Assembly (NCBI GenBank): GCA_030616165.1
Contig: JAUWXV010000017.1
Coordinates: 1-29,305, forward strand
From: a bacterium
GTDB taxonomy: Bacteria > SM23-31 > JAUVVT01
Direction of reading: 5' to 3'
DNA length: 29,305 nt
In this document: positions 14,642-22,836 of the stretch, in pieces
How positions within the stretch are numbered: the first letter of the stretch is position 1
How the letters are laid out: every line of letters starts with the position of its first letter
The notes under the pieces: generated by a model
Told to the model about the DNA's origin: nothing
Databases searched by the model: none
What the model saw: the letters and a program-made list of their open reading frames with translations, nothing else
Program-made: the position numbers and the translations under genes

Positions 14642-15406
14642 ATGGCTGAAGAGAGAGATTTTAAGTGTATGCGATGTGGGGCAGTACTAAAATTACCCTA
14701 CACAAAGGGAGTCATGGAGGAAAGAAGGTGCCCCAAGTGTGGCTCTAATAGTATTCGATTAATCAAAGATAAAGATAAAGCTCCGAACAATGAAACAAAA
14801 TATATGATTAAGGAATACCCCAAAAAGGTTATATTAAAAGGGGGTGAACAGGTAGTATTAAGACCACTTGTAAAAAATGACAAACAAAAATTAATCGACT
14901 TTTTTTCCAGAATTCCTCTTGAAGACAGAATGTTCCTTAAAGAAGATGTTACCGACGAAAACGTAATAGAATCATGGATAAAAAATCTCGACTATAATCG
15001 GGTTATACCAATTATTGCTGAAACTGAGGATGAAAAAATAATTGGAGACGCTACTTTACATATAAGAACTTTTGGATGGAGAAGACATGTCGGAGAAATC
15101 AGAATAGTTACTGATAGAGAATTCCGAAGACAGCATCTGGGCTTTCTTCTTGCAAAAGAAATCTTCCATCAGGCTTTGAGCCTAAAACTTGAAAAGGTTC
15201 TGGCTGAAATGATGGAAAATCAAATTGCTGCAATAAATGTATTTAAAGCTTTAGGCTTTGTGAAAGAAGCTGTATTAAAAAATCATGTTATGGACCTTAA
15301 TGGAAATAAGCATAGTCTCATTATAATGACTCAGAATGTAGCTTCTCTATGGGAGAAAATTAGTGATATTATTGAGGAAGGTTATAGAGATATGTCTGGT
15401 GCTTAA
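14642..15406 (+). CDS. GNAT N-acetyltransferase with N-terminal zinc ribbon
   Basis: This 254-residue protein starts with a zinc-ribbon-like pair (C9, C12 and C30, C33). After a linker, a GNAT fold begins near VVLRPLVKND and carries the acetyl-CoA loop in DREFRRQHLG. The GNAT family transfers acetyl groups to amines, including protein lysines; the substrate here is unknown. ATG 14642 is chosen over upstream TTG 14615 because AGGAGG at 14631-14636 lies five bases before it. It follows hdrA by 28 bases and is probably the last gene of the operon, so it may acetylate a member of the complex. That is inference from position only. Confidence 0.85.
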   Translation: MAEERDFKCMRCGAVLKLPYTKGVMEERRCPKCGSNSIRLIKDKDKAPNNETKYMIKEYPKKVILKGGEQVVLRPLVKNDKQKLIDFFSRIPLEDRMFLKEDVTDENVIESWIKNLDYNRVIPIIAETEDEKIIGDATLHIRTFGWRRHVGEIRIVTDREFRRQHLGFLLAKEIFHQALSLKLEKVLAEMMENQIAAINVFKALGFVKEAVLKNHVMDLNGNKHSLIIMTQNVASLWEKISDIIEEGYRDMSGA

Positions 15407-15426
15407 TAAAATTTTTCTTTTTTTCC

Positions 15427-15455
15427 TTGACTATAAAATAAAAATATCATATTTT
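15427..15455 (+). promoter_or_regulatory. Candidate sigma70-type promoter for the molybdenum hydroxylase operon
   Basis: TTGACT (15427-15432) and TATTTT (15450-15455) are 17 bases apart, about 50 bases before the start at 15505. The -10 match is only moderate, in a very AT-rich stretch. Confidence 0.4.
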
Positions 15456-15504
15456 CATTTTAAAATGTAAAATATAATTTAATTATCAGTAAATGGAGGG
15501 AATA

Positions 15505-16137
15505 ATGCCCAAAAAAAGAGACAAAAAAATCGACAAAAAGCATCAGCTGTCCAGGCGTAGTTTTCTTAAAGGTGTGGGTAGTGGTGCTGTTACTGCGGCG
15601 GTTATTCCATCTTCAATTGCAGCTATAAAAGCAAAAGAGACTATTTCTTTTCAGGAAACTGGTGTTGAAAAGGAAGTCGTAAACCTTATTATTAATGGCA
15701 GAACTTATAATGTGGAGGTTGAAGCAAGAGAAATCCTTGCAGATACCCTTCGAAAGAGACTGAACCTTACCGGGACGAAAATAATATGTGGTCAAGGTGC
15801 TTGTGGTGCATGTACGGTTTTAGTTGATGGAATACCGATTTATTCTTGTATAACCCTTACTATGGATGTCAACAATAGAGATATTACCACAATTGAAGGA
15901 TTGGCATCTGACGGAAAACTTCATCCCGTTCAGGAGGCGTTCATAGAAAAAGATGGAATGCAGTGCGGATTCTGCACCTCTGGTCAAATTATGTCGGCAG
16001 TTGCCCTGCTGAAAAATAATCCAAATCCTGCCCTTGAAGAGGTTAAACTTGGTATGTCAGGAAATCTATGCAGATGTGGTGCATATCCAAAAATTTTTGA
16101 ATCAGTCCTTGCGGCTGCAGAAAAGGGAAGGAGGTGA
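15505..16137 (+). CDS. Molybdenum hydroxylase [2Fe-2S] subunit, Tat-exported
   Basis: This 210-residue small subunit of the xanthine dehydrogenase/aldehyde oxidoreductase family carries two [2Fe-2S] clusters. The plant-type cluster uses C95, C100, C103 and C115 (CGQGACGACT). The second uses C154, C157, C189 and C191 (CGFC...CRCG). The N-terminus has a twin-arginine signal, SRRSFLKGVG at 16-25, followed by a hydrophobic AVTAAVIPSSIAA stretch, so the assembled enzyme is probably exported folded, with the other subunits carried along. An earlier in-frame ATG at 15493 is less likely because GGAGGG (15495-15500) sits just before 15505. It is the first gene of a three-gene operon. Confidence 0.93.
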   Translation: MPKKRDKKIDKKHQLSRRSFLKGVGSGAVTAAVIPSSIAAIKAKETISFQETGVEKEVVNLIINGRTYNVEVEAREILADTLRKRLNLTGTKIICGQGACGACTVLVDGIPIYSCITLTMDVNNRDITTIEGLASDGKLHPVQEAFIEKDGMQCGFCTSGQIMSAVALLKNNPNPALEEVKLGMSGNLCRCGAYPKIFESVLAAAEKGRR

Positions 16138-16142
16138 TTGTT

Positions 16143-18410
16143 ATGACAAGAGGTTTTAAAATTCCAAAAAGGGTAACAACTGAAATAGATTTTGAAGGTG
16201 AAGTTATCAAAATCGATGCCGAAGTGCCAGAACAAGAACCCGAACCAATTCCCGAAGATAAAAAACTCAATATTATTGGTAAAAAAGTCCCTCGAATTAA
16301 TGGTGAGGAGATAGTTACAGGAAAAGCAAAATATGCATTCGATATAAATTTACCAGGAATGCTCTATGGAAAAGTGCTGCGCAGTCCACACCCACATGCC
16401 AATATTTTAAATATTGATATGAGTAAAGCAGAAAAACACCCGGGAGTCAGGGCTGTTATAAATTTGAATAAAAAAAATGTAAGGTATGTAGGTGAAGAAA
16501 TAGCCGCTGTAGCTGCCGTAAATGAAGAAATAGCAGAAGAGGCTCTTGACTTAATAGAAGTAGAATATGAGAAACTGCCATTTGTTGTAAATATAAACAG
16601 AGCAATGGAGCCTGGTGCACCCAGGGTTAGTCCAGATGGAAATATTTCTAAGCCAAGAACAAGAGAAAGAGGGAATATAGAAGATGGCTTTAAAGAGGCG
16701 GATGTCGTTCTTGAAAGAACATACAAAACACAGGTTGAAGTTCATAACTGTGCAGAAGTTCATGGAAGCGTTGCTAAATGGGATGGAGAAAAAGTAACTG
16801 TCTGGGATACAACGCAGGCAACTCACGGAGTCAGAAGGTCTTTAGCAAAAACACTTCAACTTCCAGAAAGCAATGTAAGAGTGATAAATCATTACATGGG
16901 GGGAGGATTTGGAAGCAAATTGGGTTTAAATGTTCACACTGTTGCTGCAGTAAACTTATCAAAAATAGCTGGGGCGCCCGTGAAAATTATGCTGACCAGA
17001 AAGGAGGAATCATACTGTGTTGGCAATCGTCCTGGTACTATTCAGACTTTAAAAGGAGGAGCAAAAAAAGATGGGACTATTACTGCATTTCATTATAAGT
17101 CACACAACAATGGTGGAGTTGGTAGTGGTGGTTCCAATGCATCGCCAATTTGGGATATGTACCAATGTCCGAACTGCCTGATTGAAGAGTCAAGTGTATA
17201 TACCAATACAGATGCTTCTCGTCCGATGAGGGCTCCCGGATATCCTCAGGGGACATTTTCAGTGGATTTGTTTTTGGATGAACTGGCAGAAAATTTAGGT
17301 ATGGACCCATTGGAATTGAGAAGGAAAAATTATACAACTAAAAATAGGGGAGGGACCGGAACCCCTTATTCAAGTAAAGGGCTTGATAAATGCTACGAAT
17401 TGGGTGCTCAAAGAATAGGGTGGAACAGGAGAAATAAAAAACCTGGTGAAGGAAAAGGACCAATAAAAAGAGGTATAGGAATGGCAAGCGAAATATGGGG
17501 AGGCTCCGGCGGTCCGGGAACACAATTAGATTTCAGACTTATTACGGATGGTGTGGTAGAGATAAGATGTGGTACACAGGATATAGGTACAGGAACATAT
17601 ACTATAATAGCACAGGTCGCAGCCGAAGAACTTGGAATCGACATTAAAGATATAAAAGTTATGATTGGTGATTCTGATTATCCGCGTTCGGGCTCAAGCG
17701 GTGGAAGTAATACTGCTGCATCTGTGTGTCCTGCTATAAGAGCTGCTGCTGCCGATATTAAAGGGAAATTGTTTGCTATTGCTGGTCCTCTTTTAGGAGA
17801 AAATCCTGAAGAACTTGATGTCGGAGAAAGCAAAATTTTTGTCAGAAACAATAAATCAAAAAGTATTAGTTTTAAGGAAGCTTGTAAACAAATTACAGAA
17901 GGTATGCTGACAAGCAATGAAACGAGAGGACCGAATCCTAAGGGATATGCTTTTAGTACATTTGGAGCACACTTTTCCGAAGTAGAGGTCAATACCTTGA
18001 CAGGTAAGGTAAAAGTAATCCGCCATGTTGCAGCACATGAAAGTGGAAGAAGTATAAATATATTGACATCCGAAAATCAAATTCAGGGTGGGACTGTTCA
18101 GGGTTTGAGTTATGCCTTTTTCGAACAGAGAATTATGGATGAACAGACTGGAAAAATGATTAATTCAAATTATTATGATTACAAAACACCAACCGCTATG
18201 GATACTCCGCAGATAGAACCGATTATTATCGATTCAGTTGACCCCGTATTAAACAATCTTGGTATGAAAGGATTGGGTGAACCGCCAAGGATACCATCAC
18301 ATGCCGCTATGGCAAATGCAATTTACAATGCAATTGGGGTTTGGATACGGGAACTTCCTATTACTCCAGATAAAGTGCTTGCGGCTCTTGAAGAAAGAAA
18401 GGAGGGTTGA
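16143..18410 (+). CDS. Molybdenum hydroxylase large (molybdopterin-binding) subunit
   Basis: This 755-residue catalytic subunit hydroxylates an aldehyde or N-heterocycle using water-derived oxygen at a molybdopterin centre. Landmarks are the family start GKKVPRINGEEIVTGKAKYAFD, the cofactor loop YMGGGFGSK, RAPGYPQGTF, and GMKGLGEPP near the C-terminus, which carries the conserved catalytic glutamate (about residue 713). ATG 16143 follows AAGGAGGTGA at 16128-16137. GTG 16134 in the same frame overlaps that site and is rejected. No signal peptide is seen; export would depend on the small subunit. The substrate is not determined; periplasmic aldehyde oxidoreductases are the closest fit by architecture. 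Confidence 0.93.
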   Translation: MTRGFKIPKRVTTEIDFEGEVIKIDAEVPEQEPEPIPEDKKLNIIGKKVPRINGEEIVTGKAKYAFDINLPGMLYGKVLRSPHPHANILNIDMSKAEKHPGVRAVINLNKKNVRYVGEEIAAVAAVNEEIAEEALDLIEVEYEKLPFVVNINRAMEPGAPRVSPDGNISKPRTRERGNIEDGFKEADVVLERTYKTQVEVHNCAEVHGSVAKWDGEKVTVWDTTQATHGVRRSLAKTLQLPESNVRVINHYMGGGFGSKLGLNVHTVAAVNLSKIAGAPVKIMLTRKEESYCVGNRPGTIQTLKGGAKKDGTITAFHYKSHNNGGVGSGGSNASPIWDMYQCPNCLIEESSVYTNTDASRPMRAPGYPQGTFSVDLFLDELAENLGMDPLELRRKNYTTKNRGGTGTPYSSKGLDKCYELGAQRIGWNRRNKKPGEGKGPIKRGIGMASEIWGGSGGPGTQLDFRLITDGVVEIRCGTQDIGTGTYTIIAQVAAEELGIDIKDIKVMIGDSDYPRSGSSGGSNTAASVCPAIRAAAADIKGKLFAIAGPLLGENPEELDVGESKIFVRNNKSKSISFKEACKQITEGMLTSNETRGPNPKGYAFSTFGAHFSEVEVNTLTGKVKVIRHVAAHESGRSINILTSENQIQGGTVQGLSYAFFEQRIMDEQTGKMINSNYYDYKTPTAMDTPQIEPIIIDSVDPVLNNLGMKGLGEPPRIPSHAAMANAIYNAIGVWIRELPITPDKVLAALEERKEG

Positions 18411-18414
18411 TGAT

Positions 18415-19398
18415 ATGAAAAATTTTACTTATATCAATGCAAAATCTATAAAAGATGCGGTTGAATCCCTCGGTAAAAACTGGAATGAATCCGTGGTGAA
18501 AAGTGGCGGGACTGACCTTTTAGGTGAATTGAAAGGTATGATTATATCTCCTGAAAAAGTTATCAATCTTAAAACGATCCCGAATCTTGATTATATAGAA
18601 TCAACACAGGATGGTGGATTGAAAATAGGTGCTGTGACAACTATTACTAAAATATCAGAATCTTCTCTTATTAAAACAAAGTTTCCTGTTATTTCACAGG
18701 CAGCATCGAAAGTAGCGAGTCCACAACTTCGAAATATGGGCACTCTCGGCGGAAATCTTTGCCAGAGACCAAGGTGTTGGTACTATAGGGAAAATAGTAT
18801 CTTATGTTTAAAAAAGGGTGGTTCCCAGTGTTATGCATTTACCGGCGAAAATAAATTTCACTGCATATTTGGAGGTGGACCTTGTTTTATAGTTCATCCA
18901 TCTGATATGGCTGCTTCTCTTATATCATGTGATGCTGAGATTAAAATCTACGGGCGAAAAGGTGAAAGGGAATTAGAATTGAATAATTTTTATCTCTTAC
19001 CCAGGGAAAACGTAAATAGAGAAAATGTTCTAAATCCTGATGAAATCGTTGTTGAAATAATAATTCCCCCTCCCAAAAATAATACAAAAAGTATTTACAT
19101 TAAACAAAGTATTAGAGAAACTTGGGATTTTGCATTATGCAGTGTTGCTGTTTCAATGAGCATGAGCGGTTTGAAATGTGATGATGTCAGGATTGTTTTA
19201 GGAGGAGCGGCACCTAAACCTTGGCGTTCAATTAATGCTGAAAATGAGTTGAGAGGGAAAATGATTACCGAAACGGTTGCAGAATCAGCCGCTAAGGCAG
19301 CAGTTAATAATGCACAGACTATGAGGGATAATAAATATAAAATTAATCTATTCCAGAATATTATTAAAAGTGCAATTCTTGAAGTTATAAAAAGTTGA
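18415..19398 (+). CDS. Molybdenum hydroxylase FAD subunit with predicted [4Fe-4S] site
   Basis: This 327-residue FAD-binding subunit has FAD motifs KSGGTDLLGELK (29-40) and NMGTLGGNLCQRPRCWYYR (108-125). It contains a cysteine-rich insertion (C121, C131, C139, C157 as likely ligands; also C116 and C150). This matches the extra [4Fe-4S] site in PaoB-type periplasmic aldehyde oxidoreductase subunits. Electrons would pass from molybdenum through the two [2Fe-2S] clusters to FAD and then to an unknown acceptor. Start ATG 18415 has GGAGGG at 18401-18406. The upstream open frame overlaps the large subunit and is not coding. It is the last gene of the operon, followed by an AT-only hairpin. Confidence 0.9.
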   Translation: MKNFTYINAKSIKDAVESLGKNWNESVVKSGGTDLLGELKGMIISPEKVINLKTIPNLDYIESTQDGGLKIGAVTTITKISESSLIKTKFPVISQAASKVASPQLRNMGTLGGNLCQRPRCWYYRENSILCLKKGGSQCYAFTGENKFHCIFGGGPCFIVHPSDMAASLISCDAEIKIYGRKGERELELNNFYLLPRENVNRENVLNPDEIVVEIIIPPPKNNTKSIYIKQSIRETWDFALCSVAVSMSMSGLKCDDVRIVLGGAAPKPWRSINAENELRGKMITETVAESAAKAAVNNAQTMRDNKYKINLFQNIIKSAILEVIKS

Positions 19399-19418
19399 TA
19401 AAAATTTACTTTTTTATC
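19397..19418 (+). terminator. AT-only stem-loop after the molybdenum hydroxylase operon
   Basis: GATAAAAA (19397-19404) pairs with TTTTTATC (19411-19418), followed by a T-rich run. Its position directly at the operon end fits a terminator, but the stem has one G-C pair only, so it is weak. Confidence 0.35.
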
Positions 19419-19851
19419 TTCTTTTTATTATCATATTGTATTTAAAGTAAAATTGAAGTGGTATTATCTTCAGAATAATAAAAAATTTAGTCAGAGATTA
19501 ATAAAAATAGTAAAGGAAAGTGCTTCAGAAAAAAATTTTATATAGGAAAATACTCATACGATTTTCTCTTTAATATTATTTGATGATGCAAAATACACCT
19601 CAAGTATAACTTGAAGCAAGATGAAAAAATTTTATAATTCAAACCAAATAGAATATTCTTGCCTGAAATTTCATGAGATATATACCTTTCGTAAATAACA
19701 ATTGTTGTTTTTAGATTTTTCTTTTTTTGTGGTAAAGTCCTTATGTTAATATATTCAATCAATTTAAAATAAATTTTTCTTGATAAATTAAAAATTTAAT
19801 GTTAAATTTATATTTAAAGAAATTATGAAATGTTATACGGAGGTATAAATA
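19419..19851. other. Gene-free AT-rich region
   Basis: No convincing gene is found. It holds a small inverted repeat TCAAGT-ata-ACTTGA at 19600-19614 and a promoter-like stretch at 19710-19738 that probably drives the gene at 19852. Confidence 0.4.
19710..19738 (+). promoter_or_regulatory. Candidate promoter of the unknown membrane-protein gene
   Basis: TTTAGA (19710-19715) and TAAAGT (19733-19738) are 17 bases apart, with a T-rich spacer ending in GTGG. It is nearly identical in layout to 21431-21459. It leaves a leader of about 105 bases before ATG 19852. Confidence 0.45.
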
Positions 19852-21081
19852 ATGGCTGAAGTAGGAATAAATTTTTCTGATATAATTTTCTGGGGAGAAT
19901 TAAATGAGGGGAAGAGTAAATCTCCAATAAAATGGAACCACGACATTCTCATAAATTTCACCTATGAAAATAAATCTATCCCCCTTGATGACCTCGATGA
20001 TGTTATTTCAGTTCTATTAAATGAAGATAAAGAGAATATTGAAAAAAGTTTTCTTTATGAAGGTGTCGATGAATACAAAGTAAAAGGTAAGAAAGGATTT
20101 GCAGAGGTTTCAAAAGGTCTGGAGTACACAATAGTGAAACTGTACGGAAAAGATTTTGATTTAGAAGAAATTACAAGCAGATTAACAGTGTCGGGAGCGA
20201 AAAATAAAAAACCACATTTTGAAATCAAGATACCAGATAGACCTAAATTGCTTGATGGGAATATACTTACAGAATTCCGATATAAATACTCTGAGGAGGA
20301 GAAAGAAAAAGATACATCATTGAGCAGGAAAAAGACAATAATGTCGGTCTTTAAAGGGATTATCTATACAGTTTTTTCTGCACTTATTATAGGATTTATA
20401 GTTTATGAAGCCTTTATTACTAAATATAAAGATATTACACCACCTACAGAGAATTTTATTGCTAAAAAAGGGAATTTATTAGGATATAATGTTGAAGGTA
20501 ATTTGTCACTTTTTTCTTTTGCAAACCCGGTTGAAGAATTAGGCATTGATGAGAACTTAATAATTTTTATCCCCGAAACAGAGGAAGTTACCGATAGAAT
20601 AATAGTTGAAAAAGCTACTGATTCCTTGGGTAATGTTTTATATGAGAAAGGAGTGAAACAGGTTGAATTCGCATCTTCTGTTGAAGGCTATGATTATGCG
20701 AGGGCAAATCAATTTAGGTTTGATACATATAGAAATAAGACTGCTGGTGAAGCAGATTGGTCTCAGTATGGATATTTAGGAACTGGAAAGGCAAAAAAAA
20801 TAGTTATAAGAGGTAGAGTTATAGAAAGGGAGGATGGGTATTTTCTTTCAATCGGACTCGGATATGCTAAACTGGGAGACTTAGCTGATGAAGGTGAAAG
20901 ATTTTATGATAATCTGGTTGATAGTGAAAGTTATATCACTGCATTATTCTCGTTAAAATCAGGCAGACCTGTCTATGTTTATGGACAAATTGAGAAAACG
21001 TTTACTTCCAGAGAGGGAAGAAACAAAACAGATAAAAAATTATTTGCTTTTAGAGCTCTGTATATGAGGTCAAGAACATAA
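19852..21081 (+). CDS. Unrecognised single-pass membrane protein
   Basis: I do not recognise this 409-residue protein. Residues 1-165 are polar and acidic, with alternating strand-like segments. One membrane segment is visible at about 168-188 (KGIIYTVFSALIIGFIVYEA), preceded by SRKK, which by the positive-inside rule places the N-terminal part in the cytoplasm. The remaining 220 residues would be outside. The C-terminal part (about 315-405) has strand-rich runs such as KIVIRGRVIEREDGYF and RPVYVYGQIEKTF that resemble an OB-like barrel, but this is only an impression. GGAGG precedes ATG 19852. It stands alone between a predicted promoter and a strong terminator, so it is monocistronic. Confidence 0.85.
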   Translation: MAEVGINFSDIIFWGELNEGKSKSPIKWNHDILINFTYENKSIPLDDLDDVISVLLNEDKENIEKSFLYEGVDEYKVKGKKGFAEVSKGLEYTIVKLYGKDFDLEEITSRLTVSGAKNKKPHFEIKIPDRPKLLDGNILTEFRYKYSEEEKEKDTSLSRKKTIMSVFKGIIYTVFSALIIGFIVYEAFITKYKDITPPTENFIAKKGNLLGYNVEGNLSLFSFANPVEELGIDENLIIFIPETEEVTDRIIVEKATDSLGNVLYEKGVKQVEFASSVEGYDYARANQFRFDTYRNKTAGEADWSQYGYLGTGKAKKIVIRGRVIEREDGYFLSIGLGYAKLGDLADEGERFYDNLVDSESYITALFSLKSGRPVYVYGQIEKTFTSREGRNKTDKKLFAFRALYMRSRT

Positions 21082-21117
21082 AAATAAATAATAACTTAAA
21101 ATTTTTATAGATATTTT

Positions 21118-21156
21118 GGGAAATAGGAATATATTTTTCTATTTCCCTTTTTATTT
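21118..21156 (+). terminator. Rho-independent terminator
   Basis: GGGAAATAG (21118-21126) pairs perfectly with CTATTTCCC (21139-21147) and is followed by TTTTTATTT. It lies 37 bases after the stop of the membrane-protein gene. Confidence 0.8.
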
Positions 21157-21204
21157 AACAATAATCCTCCATCTATGATTTCAAATTATTTAATAAAACC
21201 ATAG

Positions 21205-21303
21205 GAGATTGCTTCGTCAATTCGTTCCTGACAATGAAATGTATCATTATATTGTCATTGCGAGGAGTCCCCCCGAGTACTCGGGGGACGACGTGGCAAT
21301 CTC
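21205..21303. repeat. Paired palindromic intergenic repeat (GAGATTGC...GGCAATCTC family)
   Basis: The outer arms GAGATTGCTTCGTC (21205-21218) and GACGTGGCAATCTC (end 21303) are inverted copies. Inner arms include CTGACAATGA and TTGTCATTGCGAG. The core is an 18-bp perfect palindrome, CCCCCGAGTACTCGGGGG (21270-21287). The same core and right arm recur at 23495-23537. This is a REP-like, probably non-autonomous intergenic element. Confidence 0.75.
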
Positions 21304-21346
21304 TTCGTGAAAATCTCTATACTAATTACGTTAATGTATATGGTTT

Positions 21347-21388
21347 AAATTCTAAATTCTAAATTCTAAACAAATTCAAAATTCAAAA
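21347..21388. repeat. Short AT tandem repeats (AAATTCT and ATTCAAA units)
   Basis: Three copies of AAATTCT are followed by two ATTCAAA-type units in a gene-free stretch before the amidohydrolase gene. They are low-complexity; no function is claimed. Confidence 0.6.
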
Positions 21389-21430
21389 CGATATAAGTTT
21401 AAATTCACATTAGTATTTATTATTATTGTA

Positions 21431-21459
21431 TTTAGATTTCCCTTTTTTTGTGTTAAAAT
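21431..21459 (+). promoter_or_regulatory. Promoter of the M20 amidohydrolase gene
   Basis: TTTAGA (21431-21436) and TAAAAT (21454-21459) are 17 bases apart, with a T-rich spacer and a TG element before the -10. It ends about 34 bases before ATG 21493. Confidence 0.55.
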
Positions 21460-21492
21460 TAAACAGAACAATAAATACAAATAGGTGCAATA

Positions 21493-22797
21493 ATGAAATA
21501 TTTTAATTTTATAAGACTGCTTTTGACATTTTTATTTATGCTGTATTTTTATTTAGAAACATTACCTGCTGATAGAGCAGTACAAAGTCTGATAGTCCAA
21601 AAAGCCGAACAATCAAGGGATAAAATCATTTCGATAAGGCACTATCTCCATATGTATCCCGAACTTTCTAATAGAGAATACAAAACTTCGGAATATATAG
21701 CACAAACTCTTGAAAAATTAGGACTTGAGGTCAAAAGAGGAGTGGCAAAAACCGGTGTGGTTGGATTGTTAAAAGGAGAGAAGTCAGGATTAACCGTTGG
21801 TATCAGAGCTGATATGGATGCACTGCCCATTCAAGAAGTAAATGATATACCCTATTCATCAAAAAATCCCGGAATAATGCACGCTTGCGGGCATGACATT
21901 CATATGGCTGTTGCACTCGGCACGGCAAAAGTATTAAGTGAAATGAGGGATAAAATAAAAGGTAATGTAAAATTTATATTTCAGCCCGCGGAGGAGGGTG
22001 CTCCTGATGGGGAAGAGGGTGGTGCTGCTCTTATGATTAAGGAGGGAGTTCTCGAAAATCCAGAAGTTTCTGCAATCTTTGGACTGCATATATTTCCAGA
22101 CCTTAAGGTAGGAACTATTGGATATAATCTTACTACAACTATGGCAAGTGTTGATAAATTCGAAGTCATTGTAAAAGGTAAGAGGGCTCATGGCGCATAT
22201 CCTTGGGAAAGCATTGACCCTGTTGTGACTGCTTCACAAATAATTTTAGGCTGGCAGACTATAATAAGCAGGCAGATAGACATACGCAACCCTGCGGTTC
22301 TTACTGTCGGGATTTTTGAAATTTACGGAGAAACCGGCAGATTCAATATCATCCCGGAAAAAGTAAGACTAATCGGAACAGTAAGAAGTTTAAGTGATGG
22401 AACAAGAAAACAGGTTGAAGAAAAAATGAGGAGAATCAGTCAGAATATCGCCCGGGCAAATGGTGCTGAAATTAATCTATTTAAATATGTCCACTCCACG
22501 CCTGTTGTCGTAAATAATCCGGAACTTGTACAAAAAACTCTCCCAGGGATAAAAGAAGTTGTTGGCAGTGAAAATGTAATATCTGTAAAACCATCAATGG
22601 GAGGCGAAGACTTTGAATTTTTTATGGAAAAAATCCCCGGATTCTTTTTCAGACTGGGAATAAGAAATGAAGAAAAGGGAATTTCTCCCTCAGCATTACA
22701 TACTGCTGACCTTATGGTGGATGAAGATGCCATAATAATTGGTGTAAAGGTAATGGCTAATATCCTTGTCGATTATTTGGAAAGAGAGGGAAATTAA
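21493..22797 (+). CDS. M20-family amidohydrolase with N-terminal signal or anchor
   Basis: This 434-residue metal-dependent amidohydrolase is of the hippurate/indole-acetyl-amino-acid hydrolase type, which cleaves N-acyl amino acids or small amides. Metal-site motifs are HACGHDIHMA (C132, H134), PAEEG (E167, E168) and GLHIFP (H199), with GGEDFEFF and ALHTADL near the C-terminus. The dimerisation domain lies roughly at 205-320. The N-terminus (FIRLLLTFLFMLYFYLETLPA, residues 6-26) is a hydrophobic signal or anchor, unusual for this mostly cytoplasmic family, so it probably acts outside the membrane. AGGTG precedes ATG 21493. It is convergent with the cupin gene, 40 bases downstream. The substrate is unknown. 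Confidence 0.92.
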   Translation: MKYFNFIRLLLTFLFMLYFYLETLPADRAVQSLIVQKAEQSRDKIISIRHYLHMYPELSNREYKTSEYIAQTLEKLGLEVKRGVAKTGVVGLLKGEKSGLTVGIRADMDALPIQEVNDIPYSSKNPGIMHACGHDIHMAVALGTAKVLSEMRDKIKGNVKFIFQPAEEGAPDGEEGGAALMIKEGVLENPEVSAIFGLHIFPDLKVGTIGYNLTTTMASVDKFEVIVKGKRAHGAYPWESIDPVVTASQIILGWQTIISRQIDIRNPAVLTVGIFEIYGETGRFNIIPEKVRLIGTVRSLSDGTRKQVEEKMRRISQNIARANGAEINLFKYVHSTPVVVNNPELVQKTLPGIKEVVGSENVISVKPSMGGEDFEFFMEKIPGFFFRLGIRNEEKGISPSALHTADLMVDEDAIIIGVKVMANILVDYLEREGN

Positions 22798-22836
22798 CTT
22801 TTTAATTCTTTTAAGCATTTATCAGAAATAATAACT

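Noticed and set aside
18277-18414. Upstream extension of the FAD subunit from 18277
   Set aside because: It would overlap the large subunit by over 130 bases in another frame; ATG 18415 has GGAGGG and matches the family start.
19538-19762. 74-residue minus-strand open frame in the gap before 19852
   Set aside because: Lysine/isoleucine-rich low-complexity peptide in AT-rich spacer, with no ribosome site and overlapping a likely promoter.
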